A stretch of 64,000 nt of DNA, taken from the NCBI GenBank assembly GCA_030041375.1, contig JASHOA010000060.1, positions 186,001-250,000 of the forward strand. The letters run 5' to 3'. Below the pieces are notes generated by a model. The model worked only from the letters and a program-made list of their open reading frames with translations. It was not told where the DNA came from and ran no database searches. How positions within the stretch are numbered: position 1 is the stretch's first letter; every line of letters begins with the position of its first letter. Of this stretch, positions 7,150-15,646 are shown one piece after another. This DNA is from Acetobacteraceae bacterium. Lineage in GTDB: Bacteria > Pseudomonadota > Alphaproteobacteria > Acetobacterales > Acetobacteraceae. A program made the position numbers and the translations under genes.

Positions 7150-9068
7150 CTTGCGGGCTCTGATACCCTCTCCGACAAGGCCACGCCTGGCGGGAGTTGC
7201 GCGATCTCGCCGCTCGGCCCGGCGGCCGGCGGCGGTTGGTGCAGCGGAGCACCCGGCGCGCAGCCCTGCGGGCAGGTTTTTGCCAGATGCAGCAGAAGAA
7301 TCCGACGCACCTCGGCAACGGTATGCGGGTTCGACTGCACGGAATGGCCGTCTCGTACGACGAGTTCAGACGCGACTCCCGCGAGGTGGGCACTCTGATA
7401 CGTCACGACGCCATCGCTGCCCGTCTCGATCGGCCCGTTGCCCCTGACCGCAATGATGGAGTGGGCGCTCACGGCAGGCGAGATGGGAATGGCGGCAAGT
7501 GCCTGCACGGTTGGATTGCGCGGCGTCATCGACCAGACGCTGCCGAAGCCTTGAACACCCCGGTTCACACGCAGGGCTTCAGTGTTGCCTTCGATGGCCT
7601 CGGCCATGGCGTTCGTCAGCCCGATCGGCAGGGTGACAAGGCGCGCGATCAGGTGCGCCAGCCAGGACCCGGCAACGTAGCTGCCGCGATGCGGTGTGGC
7701 GATGAAGATCACGCTTCGCACCTCTGGCAACGGGGTGACGAACAGCGTCCGACGCAGGAGGTCGCGGGTTTGCGCCGAGACGCGAATCTCGTCCAACGGC
7801 TTGGAGCTGACGGCATCCCAGAGTCGGGACCCGCTGTCGATCACCAGCATCTTGGCCAACAGCCCGCCCTGGCTGTGCCCGATCAGCACCATGTCATGCA
7901 GGGCGGGATCCTGGCCCGCGGGATCGAGCTGGTGCAGGGCCGCCTCGAGCGCGGTCCTGAGTTGCAGCGCCGAGTAGGGCACCGGATTTCCGGTATTGTA
8001 GGAGAAGAGCCAGAACTGAAAGTGGTGGCGGATCGTGGCGTCACTGTGCAGGTCGTTGATCAGATCGGCCCAACGGCCGGCGCTGGATGCGGTCCCGTGA
8101 ATGAACACCACCGGAATTTCGCCCGCTACATAGGGTTGAATGCCAACCAGTTGAGAGGCGGCGCGATCGAAGAAATCGCCACGGAGGAAGCCCGCGAATT
8201 CGCTTCTCCAGATTTGCGGGTCACTCAGGCTATAGGCGAATACGGCAGTTGGATTGGACTCCAGCGGCACCGACTGGCCGCGAATGGTGACGGGGCTAAG
8301 CTCGTAGCCCGGATAGAGATCGATGCGCCCGTCGAGATGCCCGCGAGCCAAGCCCTCCGGTGTCAAATCGATTCTGAGCAATGCCGTCACCGGAACTTTC
8401 AGGCGCGGTGAGACATGAAACCCGGTCTCCTGGACGCCGGAGGAAGCATCCGCGGCGAGCGCGGCACCAAGCCCGGACTGACGGTAGCGGTTCTTGAGAC
8501 CGATCACCCGCAATTCGTCGGCCGGGGTGTAATTCGACAGAGCCAGGTTGTCCCAGCGGGCGGTCGCCGAATCGAACGTGATCGCCAGCGTGCCGAATGG
8601 CAGAGCGAACGTGCCCGAACTGAAGGCGACCTGTGTGCGGTCGGCGGAAGCGAAGGCCGAGGTCAGGCTTCGATTGTAAATATCGCTCGCGGTCCGGACG
8701 CGGGGGTCGAACCGGTCGGGCCGTTCAGCCGGATCATCGGGGAACAGGAACGCGAAGGCATAGACGGTGGCGGCAAGATAGTAGGGCCGCTGGTCGCTGT
8801 TCTCCGCATAGCGGAAGCACATCTCGGCGAGGGCGAACAGGGTATGAGGGCCAGCCGTACCGGCAGCAACGGTGCGGTGGAGAAGCGCGATCGCCGCCTC
8901 GGGATTGCTCCGGTAGAGGTTCCAGAGGTCATTGCGCCTGAGGACGATTTGCGTCGCCTCGCTGATCCGGCCGGTGGAGATGACGTTGCTGGTCAACTCG
9001 CGCTGTACTGCGCGGGGACCGACGCGCTGGACCTGAACCGGAGTGGCGCACCCGGCGAGCAGCAGCAA
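7146..9068 (-). CDS. Alpha/beta-hydrolase (lipase/esterase-like) lipoprotein
   Basis: About 640 residues. A lipobox LLAGC at the start marks an acylated lipoprotein. An N-terminal helical region (30-140) precedes an alpha/beta-hydrolase domain: VVFIHGTASS (oxyanion, about 320), LIGHSQGG with nucleophile S399, SDGVV (D552 region) and DGHSVQSNPH (H575). Related proteins are PGAP1/lipase-like esterases; the substrate is unknown. The first usual start, TTG 9068, leaves only six residues before the lipobox Cys. The real signal peptide (RRAALSAWLALLLL) is encoded just upstream, so translation probably begins earlier, perhaps at CTG 9134, which overlaps the upstream stop. Confidence 0.75.
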   Translation of the reverse strand: MLLLAGCATPVQVQRVGPRAVQRELTSNVISTGRISEATQIVLRRNDLWNLYRSNPEAAIALLHRTVAAGTAGPHTLFALAEMCFRYAENSDQRPYYLAATVYAFAFLFPDDPAERPDRFDPRVRTASDIYNRSLTSAFASADRTQVAFSSGTFALPFGTLAITFDSATARWDNLALSNYTPADELRVIGLKNRYRQSGLGAALAADASSGVQETGFHVSPRLKVPVTALLRIDLTPEGLARGHLDGRIDLYPGYELSPVTIRGQSVPLESNPTAVFAYSLSDPQIWRSEFAGFLRGDFFDRAASQLVGIQPYVAGEIPVVFIHGTASSAGRWADLINDLHSDATIRHHFQFWLFSYNTGNPVPYSALQLRTALEAALHQLDPAGQDPALHDMVLIGHSQGGLLAKMLVIDSGSRLWDAVSSKPLDEIRVSAQTRDLLRRTLFVTPLPEVRSVIFIATPHRGSYVAGSWLAHLIARLVTLPIGLTNAMAEAIEGNTEALRVNRGVQGFGSVWSMTPRNPTVQALAAIPISPAVSAHSIIAVRGNGPIETGSDGVVTYQSAHLAGVASELVVRDGHSVQSNPHTVAEVRRILLLHLAKTCPQGCAPGAPLHQPPPAAGPSGEIAQLPPGVALSERVSEPAR

Positions 9069-9130
9069 CGCCAGCCAGGCGCTCAGCGCGGCGCGCCGGC
9101 AACGGTGGTTCGGACGGGGCGCCGCGGCTT

Positions 9131-9793
9131 TCAGTTCACGTCCATGAAGACGGGGTCATGGTCGCTCGGTTCCATCGGAGCGGCCCAGACCCGGCCGGAC
9201 GGGGCGTTGCCTTTCGTCATGATCACGAAAAAGTCGAGCACGTGCCCGCTGTTGTGGGTCGGCATGTCGGGCAGGGTATGGCAGACGACGGTATAGGAGG
9301 TCCCGCCGCCCCGCGTCGCTGCCATCATGGCGATCATCATCTCGACGTTCGAGGAGTCGGTGTTGAAATCGCCGCCGATGATGATGATGTTAACGCCATC
9401 GAACGCGAGCTTCGCCTGGCACTCGTGCAGCAACTGGCTGGTATCCGAGTTGTCGCCGGCGGAGATGGAGTGCCAGGAAACGAAGATCGTATCGCCGATC
9501 TGAATCGCCGCCGGCCTCCGCCCGGCGATTCCGCCGCCAACGCTGCTGAAGCTGATCTCCTTGGCGTTGACGTTCCAGTACTTCTGGTTGACCAGGACAT
9601 CGTTCGTGCAGCGCTCGTTTTTCGCGCCAACCGGCTGCCCCCGGATCGTGTGAAAGAGGCCGTCGCTCCAGACTTTGTCCACCCCTCCCTCCTGGAGAAA
9701 CAGCACATCGGTTCCGTCGTTGATCTCGCGGACGATGGCCTGCTTCTTCCCCTCCATGAATGAGCCTTGCGTGTTCCAGGTGGCACCCCGCAT
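9131..9793 (-). CDS. CdtB-like endonuclease/exonuclease/phosphatase family protein
   Basis: 220 residues, starting at ATG 9793 with GGAGG six bases upstream. The DNase I-type catalytic set is complete: N7 (TWNTQG), E35 (FLQEGG), H108 (SWHS), D142 and N144 (GGDFNTD), D211 and H212 (PSDHDPV). TWNTQG at the N-terminus and GRRPAAIQIGD at about 91-101 resemble the CdtB subunit of cytolethal distending toxin more than exonuclease III. No signal peptide and no CdtA or CdtC gene are seen. It heads a tightly packed operon with the lipoprotein and DUF4105 genes. It could cut DNA or hydrolyse a phosphodiester or phosphoinositide; which is unknown. Confidence 0.75.
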   Translation of the reverse strand: MRGATWNTQGSFMEGKKQAIVREINDGTDVLFLQEGGVDKVWSDGLFHTIRGQPVGAKNERCTNDVLVNQKYWNVNAKEISFSSVGGGIAGRRPAAIQIGDTIFVSWHSISAGDNSDTSQLLHECQAKLAFDGVNIIIIGGDFNTDSSNVEMMIAMMAATRGGGTSYTVVCHTLPDMPTHNSGHVLDFFVIMTKGNAPSGRVWAAPMEPSDHDPVFMDVN

Positions 9794-9866
9794 CTCCGCC
9801 TCCGGCAGTGATGTCCCATTGTTAACACGGCGTCAGGACTGCGGGGGCCCGGCGGAGCGGTGCGGC

Positions 9867-10116
9867 ATGCCGACTGTTCTTCGGGCTGGCAGATTCCGGA
9901 TCTCCCTTTACAGCCACGAGCCGAGCGAACCGCCGCACGTCCACGTTGATCGCGGCGGGGCCTCGGCCAAGATCCGGTTTGGATGGTATCGCGCTCGCAA
10001 GCAACACAGGGTTCCCGGCAAGAGCGCTCGGGGACGTGCTACGCTCGGTGCGCGCGCAGCAGGCGCGGCTCCTGGGGGCATGGCATGGCTTCTTCGGCAC
10101 GGATGGAGGCGCCTGA
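9867..10116 (+). pseudogene. DUF4160 gene interrupted by a frameshift
   Basis: From ATG 9867 the frame reads MPTVLRAGRFRISLYSHEP and then PPHVHVDRGGASAKIR, a classic DUF4160 N-terminus. The family C-terminus (LDGIALASNTGFPARAL to HGFFGTDGGA) continues only in the +1 frame from base 9979 to a TGA at 10114-10116, so one extra base near 9978 (the TTT run 9978-9980) breaks the gene. Joined, the halves make an about 82-residue protein of normal length. DUF4160 genes usually pair with DUF2442, which follows here. It may be a real mutation or a sequencing error. Confidence 0.75.
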
Positions 10117-10381
10117 CATCAGGGTGCGAAGCGTGTCGGTCACCGATGCGGAATGGTCGGTGGCGTTGATGGACGGGCGGACCATTTCCGTGCCGCTCGC
10201 CTGGTATCCCCGCCTCGCAGAGGCCATTGCAGAGCAACGCTCTCACTGGGAGATCGCCGGGGGTGGTCTCGGTAGTCACGGGCCTGACATCGATGAGGAT
10301 CGAGGCACCGAAGGGTTATTGCGTGGGGCGCGCGCACCTCGCGGCTCCGGTGGATGGTGCGACGGACTTGCAGGAGGATAG
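10085..10381 (+). CDS. DUF2442 domain protein (putative antitoxin-like partner of DUF4160)
   Basis: 98 residues from ATG 10085 (GGGGGC upstream) or 92 from ATG 10103. The body is the DUF2442 domain: IRVRSVSVTDAEWSVALMDG, SVPLAWYPRLAEA, WEIAGGGLGSHGPDIDED and TEGLLRGARAPRGSGG. DUF2442/DUF4160 pairs are widespread and have been suggested to be toxin-antitoxin-like; I know of no settled function. It is intact and overlaps the end of the broken DUF4160 frame by 14-32 bases. Survival of the second gene when the first is broken would fit an antitoxin role. Confidence 0.75.
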   Translation: MASSARMEAPDIRVRSVSVTDAEWSVALMDGRTISVPLAWYPRLAEAIAEQRSHWEIAGGGLGSHGPDIDEDRGTEGLLRGARAPRGSGGWCDGLAGG

Positions 10382-10489
10382 GGCGATCTGCCATTGTCGG
10401 GCCGCACATCGGGAGGTTGCCCCGCAGCCCTTGGTCCGCAGGATCGTCTCTTACTCCCTGGCCTGCCTTTCCGGCGCGCGGGAGAGCGT

Positions 10490-11881
10490 GTGAGCGTCGG
10501 CGGGGGTGCACCGCAGCGCCGCGTCCATGTCGTGACGTGGGGCTGCCAGATGAATGTCTATGACAGCGAACGGATTGCCGACGTGCTGGCAGCCGACGGC
10601 TGGCAGATGGCCGAAGATGCTTCCGACGCGAATCTCGTCGTCCTCAATACCTGCCACATCCGCGAGCGGGCAGCAGAGAAGGTCTTTTCCGAGCTCGGAC
10701 GGCTCAGGAGGCTGAAGGAGGCGCGGGCTGCCGAGGGCCGGCAGTTGCGGCTTGCCGTTGCCGGCTGCGTCGCCCAGGCCGAGGGAGAGGAAATCCTGGC
10801 ACGGGCTCCGTTCGTCGATGTCGTGCTCGGGCCGCAGACCTACCACCGGCTGCCCGGCCTGCTCGCCAGGGCGGAGCGCGAGGGGGCGGTGATCGACACC
10901 GATTTCCCGGCCGAGACGAAGTTCGACTTCCTGCCCGAGGCGCGGGCGAGGACGGGCGGGCCGGTTGCCTTCCTCGCCATCCAGGAAGGCTGCGACAAGT
11001 TCTGCAGCTTCTGTGTCGTGCCCTATACGCGGGGCGCCGAGATGAGCCGCCCCGCCGCAGCGGTGATCGCGGAAGCGCGGACGCTGGTCCGCCGCGGGGC
11101 GCGGGAGATCACGCTCCTCGGCCAGAACGTCAATGCCTGGCGGGGCGAGGCACCCGGCGGAAAAAACTGGTCGCTCGCCGAACTGCTGCGGGCCTTGGCC
11201 GGGATCGAGGGCGTGGCGCGGCTGCGCTATACGACCTCGCACCCGCGCGACATGGACGAGGGCCTGATCGCGGCGCACCGGGATCTTCCGGCACTGATGC
11301 CGTTCCTGCACCTGCCGGTGCAGTCGGGCTCAGATGCCGTGCTCAAGCGGATGGGCCGCAAGCACCGGGGGGCGGATTATCTCAGGATCGTCGAGAAGCT
11401 GCGTGCGGCGAGGCCGGATATCGCGCTCTCCTCGGACTTCATCGTCGGGCATCCGGGCGAGAGCGAGGCGGATTTCGAGGCGACGCTGGCGCTGGTGCGT
11501 GCGGTCGGGTTCGCGCAGGCCTTCAGCTTCAAATACTCGCCGCGCCCCGGCACGCCGGCGGCGAATGCCGCCGACCAGGTGCCGGAGAAGGACAAAAAGG
11601 CGCGGCTCGCGGCGCTGCAGGCGTTGCTGCGCGAGCAGCAGATTCGGTTCAACCAGGCGATGGTCGGGCGGCGCATGAGCGTGCTGTTCGCCGGTGCCGG
11701 CCGAAAGGCGGGGCAGGCGGTCGGCCGCTCGCCGTACCTGCAACCCGTGCATGTCGATGCTCCGGCCGGGCCGCTCGCATTGGTCGGGCAGATCCGGGAG
11801 GTGCGGATCCTGTCAGCACTTCCCAACTCTCTTTCCGCAACCCTTGACAGAGAGGAGCCAGCCTTCGCTTGTCAAACCTAG
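10490..11881 (+). CDS. miaB: tRNA-2-methylthio-N6-dimethylallyladenosine synthase
   Basis: 463 residues. MiaB is a radical-SAM enzyme that methylthiolates i6A37 of tRNAs reading UNN codons. The N-terminal UPF0004 domain supplies the auxiliary cluster cysteines C19 (TWGCQMN), C55 (NTCHIR) and C93 (AGCVAQ). The radical-SAM motif GCDKFCSFC gives C168, C172 and C175, and a TRAM domain (about 395-450) ends the protein. The GTG at 10490 has GGGAGAG just upstream and places TWGCQMN at the normal distance; a longer in-frame ATG at 10394 lies in poorly conserved sequence. It is the first gene of the miaB-phoH-ybeY-corC operon. Confidence 0.93.
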   Translation: MSVGGGAPQRRVHVVTWGCQMNVYDSERIADVLAADGWQMAEDASDANLVVLNTCHIRERAAEKVFSELGRLRRLKEARAAEGRQLRLAVAGCVAQAEGEEILARAPFVDVVLGPQTYHRLPGLLARAEREGAVIDTDFPAETKFDFLPEARARTGGPVAFLAIQEGCDKFCSFCVVPYTRGAEMSRPAAAVIAEARTLVRRGAREITLLGQNVNAWRGEAPGGKNWSLAELLRALAGIEGVARLRYTTSHPRDMDEGLIAAHRDLPALMPFLHLPVQSGSDAVLKRMGRKHRGADYLRIVEKLRAARPDIALSSDFIVGHPGESEADFEATLALVRAVGFAQAFSFKYSPRPGTPAANAADQVPEKDKKARLAALQALLREQQIRFNQAMVGRRMSVLFAGAGRKAGQAVGRSPYLQPVHVDAPAGPLALVGQIREVRILSALPNSLSATLDREEPAFACQT

Positions 11882-12900
11882 CTGCTTCCGCCCTCGCCCC
11901 GGCGCCGGGGAGGACCCTGACGCTGCATTTCTCGGACAATGCGCTGCTGGCGCTCCTGCTCGGCGAGCATGACCGGCACCTCGTGCGGCTCGAGCAGGCG
12001 CTCCGGGTCCGGCTTGCCTGCCGCGGCAATCGCGTCGCGATCAGCGGGGAGCCGGAGCGCGTGGCGACGGCCGAAGCGGCGCTCACGGGGCTCTACCGGC
12101 GGCTGGAACGGGGCGAGACGGTCGGGGGCGCGGCCATTGAGACGGCGATCCGTGCGGCCGAGGAAGAGGCTGACCCGCGGCTGCCGCTTTCCGATCGGCC
12201 GGCGATTCGCACCCGGCGCGGGGTGGTCGCGGCGCAGAGCCGGGGCCAGGCCGCCTACATGGAGATGCTGGCCGAGAGCGAGATGGTGTTCGCGGTCGGA
12301 CCGGCGGGAACCGGGAAAACCTATCTCGCGGTGGCGCAGGCGGTCGCGATGCTGCAAAGCGGGCGGGTCGATCGGATCGTGCTGTCGCGGCCGGCGGTGG
12401 AGGCGGGCGAGCGGTTGGGCTTTTTGCCGGGCGACATGAAGGAGAAGGTCGATCCTTATCTCCGGCCGCTCTATGACGCGCTGAACGACATGATGCCGAC
12501 CGACCAGGTGATGCGGCGGCTTGGGAGCGGGGAGATCGAGGTCGCACCGCTCGCTTTCATGCGCGGGCGGACGCTCGCGCACTGCTTCGCGATTCTCGAC
12601 GAGGCCCAGAACACGACCCCCGTGCAGATGAAGATGTTCCTCACCCGGATGGGCGAGGGCACGCGCATGGTGGTGACGGGGGATCTCTCGCAGATCGACC
12701 TGCCGGCGGGCACGATTTCGGGCCTTGCGGACGCGCTGGCAACGCTCGAGGGCGTGGAGGGCCTGGCGGTGGCGCGGCTCGATCGGCGCGACGGGGTGCG
12801 CCATCCGCTGGTCGGGCAGATCGTTGCCGCCTACGAGGCGCGGGGTGAGGCCGGCCGGCGCGAGCGCGGCAAGCGGGACAGCGATGGACCCGCAAAGTAG
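11869..12900 (+). CDS. phoH: PhoH-like ATPase (YbeZ type)
   Basis: 343 residues. After an N-terminal KH-like region (residues 15-80), the PhoH ATPase core has Walker A GPAGTGKT (144-151) and Walker [10 protein letters not shown], plus [11 protein letters not shown]. YbeZ-type PhoH proteins bind RNA and partner with the YbeY RNase in rRNA maturation and quality control. It starts at TTG 11869 with AGGAG about 12 bases upstream, inside the last codons of miaB. It runs into ybeY, which may overlap its end. Confidence 0.92.
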   Translation: MSNLAASALAPAPGRTLTLHFSDNALLALLLGEHDRHLVRLEQALRVRLACRGNRVAISGEPERVATAEAALTGLYRRLERGETVGGAAIETAIRAAEEEADPRLPLSDRPAIRTRRGVVAAQSRGQAAYMEMLAESEMVFAVGPAGTGKTYLAVAQAVAMLQSGRVDRIVLSRPAVEAGERLGFLPGDMKEKVDPYLRPLYDALNDMMPTDQVMRRLGSGEIEVAPLAFMRGRTLAHCFAILDEAQNTTPVQMKMFLTRMGEGTRMVVTGDLSQIDLPAGTISGLADALATLEGVEGLAVARLDRRDGVRHPLVGQIVAAYEARGEAGRRERGKRDSDGPAK

Positions 12901-13342
12901 CCGCCCCGCGCAAGCGGGGCGGATGGCTTATAAACCGGCGGTCATCGTTGCGGATCCGGCCTGGCGGCGGCGCGTGCCGGGGGCGGTGAAGATTGCGGCC
13001 CGTGCGGCGGCGATGGCGGGCGCGGCGAGGCCGACCGTGGTGCTCGCCTCGGATCGGATGGTGCGGCGACTGAATGCCCGGCACCGCGGCCAGAGCCGGG
13101 CGACCAACGTGCTGAGCTTTCCGGGAACCGGAGAGATCGTGCTGGCGCTCGGCGTTGTCTGCCGCGAAGCCGAAGCGGCCGGGCGCCGGCCTGCCGGGCA
13201 TCTCGCGCATCTCGTTCTGCACGGGATGCTGCATCTGGCGGGCCACGATCATCATGCGGCCGGCGAGGCGCGGCGGATGGCGCTCGAGGAGACGCGGTTT
13301 CTGCGCAAGCTCGGCCTGCCCGACCCCTGGCGGCGCGGATGA
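12884..13342 (+). CDS. ybeY: Endoribonuclease YbeY (16S rRNA maturation)
   Basis: 152 residues if started at ATG 12884, or 139 from ATG 12923. The zinc-binding motif [11 protein letters not shown] (H113, H117, H123) is the YbeY signature, and TNVLSFP is the other conserved block. YbeY trims the 16S rRNA 3' end and takes part in ribosome quality control. The conserved sequence begins at [14 protein letters not shown] (12923), so either start is possible: 12884 gives an overlap with phoH, whereas 12923 sits right behind a strong hairpin. Its TGA overlaps the corC ATG (ATGA). Confidence 0.9.
   Translation: MDPQSSRPAQAGRMAYKPAVIVADPAWRRRVPGAVKIAARAAAMAGAARPTVVLASDRMVRRLNARHRGQSRATNVLSFPGTGEIVLALGVVCREAEAAGRRPAGHLAHLVLHGMLHLAGHDHHAAGEARRMALEETRFLRKLGLPDPWRRG
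12901..12922 (+). repeat. Perfect 9-bp hairpin with GCAA loop at the phoH/ybeY junction
   Basis: Directly after the phoH TAG (12898-12900) comes CCGCCCCGC, GCAA, GCGGGGCGG: a perfect all-GC 9-bp stem closed by a GNRA tetraloop, ending one base before ATG 12923. It would occupy the ribosome-binding region of that start. With no T-run behind it, it is not a normal intrinsic terminator. Confidence 0.7.
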
Positions 13343-14199
13343 ACGGAACAGGCCTGCTGCAACGGCTGGGCAGCCGGTTCGGCTGGAAGGGGGAGTCCAG
13401 CCTCCGCGAATCGATCGCCGAACTGATGCAGGAGGCAGCCGAACCGCCGCCGCCGGGCGAGGCGCCGGAACTCGACAGCCAGGAACGGGCGCTGATCGCC
13501 AACGTGCTCAGATTGCGCGGCACCAGCGCCTATGACGTGATGGTGCCGCGCGCCGATATCGTGGCGATCCGGGCGGACGCGACGCTGGAGGCGGCGCTGG
13601 CGCTGATCCGCCGCGAGGGGCATTCGCGGCTGCCGGTCTATCGCGATCAGCTCGACGAGATTGCCGGCATGATCCACATCAAGGACGTGTTCGGCTATGT
13701 CGGCAAGCCGGAGGAATTTCGCCTGCAGGAGATCCTGCGCCAGCCGCTGCTGGTAGCGCCGCAGATCCCCGTTCTCGACCTGCTTTTCCAGATGCGTCAG
13801 AGACACATGCATCTGGCATTGGTCGTCGACGAGTACGGTGGCATCGACGGGCTGGTCACGATCGAGGACCTGGTGGAGGAGATCGTCGGGGACATTGCCG
13901 ACGAGCACGACGAGGCGGAGGCTTCGATGATCACCGAACGGCCGGATGGCGCGCTCGATGTCGATGCCCGGCTCTCGATTGCGGCGCTGGAGGAAAAGCT
14001 CGGCCCGATGCTGACGGCGGAGGAGCGGGCGGCGGACCTCGATACGGTCGGCGGGCTGGTTGTTACGCTTGCGGGCCGGGTGCCGATGCGGGGCGAAGTG
14101 GTGCGGCATCCGGCCGGGCTCGATTTCCGGGTGCTGGATGCGGATGCGCGGCGGGTCAGGAAGCTGCGCATCCGGCACGCCCCGGCCGGGGCGGATTGA
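13339..14199 (+). CDS. corC: CorC/HlyC family CBS-domain protein
   Basis: 286 residues. A short N-terminal region is followed by two CBS domains (about 65-125, including [12 protein letters not shown] and [10 protein letters not shown], and 130-190, including [20 protein letters not shown]) and a CorC_HlyC transporter-associated domain (about 205-280, with DTVGGLV and GEVV). Such proteins are linked to Mg/Co efflux or to binding adenine nucleotides; the precise role is unsettled. ATGA overlap with ybeY marks operon membership. In many alphaproteobacteria lnt follows corC; here the next gene is rmuC on the other strand. Confidence 0.88.
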   Translation: MNGTGLLQRLGSRFGWKGESSLRESIAELMQEAAEPPPPGEAPELDSQERALIANVLRLRGTSAYDVMVPRADIVAIRADATLEAALALIRREGHSRLPVYRDQLDEIAGMIHIKDVFGYVGKPEEFRLQEILRQPLLVAPQIPVLDLLFQMRQRHMHLALVVDEYGGIDGLVTIEDLVEEIVGDIADEHDEAEASMITERPDGALDVDARLSIAALEEKLGPMLTAEERAADLDTVGGLVVTLAGRVPMRGEVVRHPAGLDFRVLDADARRVRKLRIRHAPAGAD

Positions 14200-14208
14200 G
14201 GCACGCTT

Positions 14209-15507
14209 TCAGGACTCTTCCGGGGCGGGCTCGTCGGAGCCGAGGTCGAGGAGGGCTGAGGCCGCCTCGGTATCCGGCGCTTCGACGGCGCGGAGCTTCG
14301 AGCGGACGACGCGGGTGCGGCGGCGGGCGGCTTCGATGGTGCCCGACATCGTGCCGGTCTGCTTCGCGAGGCGCTCCAGCACCTCGTCCATCTTCACCAT
14401 CTCGACCTTGGTCGCGCCGAGCAGGCGGCGCACCTCGTCCGCCTTCTGTTCGAGGGCGAGGGTGACGAACCCGAGCTGGATCGTGCGAAGCAGGGCGGGG
14501 AAAAGACTCGGGCCGAGAATCAGGACCTTGTGGATGCGGCCGAGTTCCTCGATCAGACCGGGGATGCGCGCGACCTCGGTGTAAAGACCGTCGGTCGCGA
14601 GATAGAGGACTGCGAATTCGACCGTGCGCGGCGGGTGGATGTATTTCTCGGCGATCTTGCGGGCCTCGTCGCGCACGCGCCGTTCGATGCCGCGGCGGGC
14701 AGCACGCTCGGCCTCGGTATCGCCTTCCTCGGCGGCGAGCAGCATCCGTTCGTAGTCCTCGAGCGGGAATTTCGCATCGACGGGCAGAAGCGGCTTTTCC
14801 GCGCCGCGAGCGGGCATGTGGATTGCGAACTCCACTGCCTCGTCGCTCTCCTCGCGGAGCTTGCAGTTGGCTTCGTAGGCGCCGGGCGGAAGGAGATCGT
14901 CGAGCATGGCGCGAAGCTGGGTCTCGCCCCAGCCGCCGCGCGTCTTGACATTGGCGAAGATGCGCTTGATGTCGCCGATCTCCGCGGTCACGGCCTGTAC
15001 CTCTCCCATCGCCTTCTGCACGGCGGCGAACTGCTCGATGACACGGGAAAAACTTTCATCCATCCGCTTCTGCACGCTCGCCTGCAAATCCTCATTCACG
15101 GTCTTCTGGATTTCGGAGAGCTTGGCCTCGTTACCGAGGCGGAGTTCGGCCAGTTTCTCCTCGGTCATCGTGCGCAGCCGTTCGAACCGCTCGCCCTGGT
15201 CGCGGCCGGTGCGGTCGGCCATTTCGGCCAGGGCGAGGCGGAGTTTTCCCTGCTCCTCGGCGAGTGCGGCGCGGAACTCGCCGAGGCTCTCTGCAAGCTG
15301 CACGCGGAGCCCCTCCTGGCGCTCGACGATCAGCGCGGTGAGGGTGCGTTCGGTATCGGCCAGGCCCCCACGGCCTTGGTCGATGGCGGCGCGCGTCGCT
15401 TCGGCGAGCATCTTGAGGCGGGTGAGCGCGCGGCCCTGAACGACGAGGGCGACGAGCGCGAGCAGCAGGGCGAGGCCGAGGAGGATTGCGGGAAGGACGG
15501 GCGGCAT
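14209..15507 (-). CDS. rmuC: DNA recombination protein RmuC
   Basis: 432 residues. An N-terminal membrane segment (residues 5-25) is followed by a long coiled coil (about 60-180) and the RmuC nuclease-like domain, which contains ANVKTRGGWGETQL, PVDAKFPLEDY and ILGPSLFPALLRTIQ. RmuC limits recombination at inverted repeats and is thought to be a PD-(D/E)XK-type membrane-anchored nuclease. It converges on corC, with nine bases between the stops. The C-terminus is acidic and low in complexity. Confidence 0.9.
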   Translation of the reverse strand: MPPVLPAILLGLALLLALVALVVQGRALTRLKMLAEATRAAIDQGRGGLADTERTLTALIVERQEGLRVQLAESLGEFRAALAEEQGKLRLALAEMADRTGRDQGERFERLRTMTEEKLAELRLGNEAKLSEIQKTVNEDLQASVQKRMDESFSRVIEQFAAVQKAMGEVQAVTAEIGDIKRIFANVKTRGGWGETQLRAMLDDLLPPGAYEANCKLREESDEAVEFAIHMPARGAEKPLLPVDAKFPLEDYERMLLAAEEGDTEAERAARRGIERRVRDEARKIAEKYIHPPRTVEFAVLYLATDGLYTEVARIPGLIEELGRIHKVLILGPSLFPALLRTIQLGFVTLALEQKADEVRRLLGATKVEMVKMDEVLERLAKQTGTMSGTIEAARRRTRVVRSKLRAVEAPDTEAASALLDLGSDEPAPEES

Positions 15508-15646
15508 CGGCGGTCTCCGGGGAGGCTCGGCCTATTATCCCAGTATTTGGGTGGGCAGGGGAGGGTGGCGAGGATCCTGCTGGTTGGCGGGCCGGCGGCG
15601 GGGGTGCAGCATTCGGTGCGAAGAGCGAGGCTGCAGAGGAAGTGCG

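Noticed and set aside
7197-9763. Plus-strand open frames opposite the lipoprotein and CdtB-like genes
   Set aside because: No domains, no ribosome sites, and they overlap genes with complete catalytic motifs.
9131-9793. Exonuclease III (xthA) annotation
   Set aside because: The catalytic set is shared, but length (220 residues), the TWNTQG start and the RRPAAIQIGD block fit CdtB-like proteins better.
12901-12922. Rho-independent terminator after phoH
   Set aside because: No T-run follows and ybeY and corC, in the same operon, need read-through.
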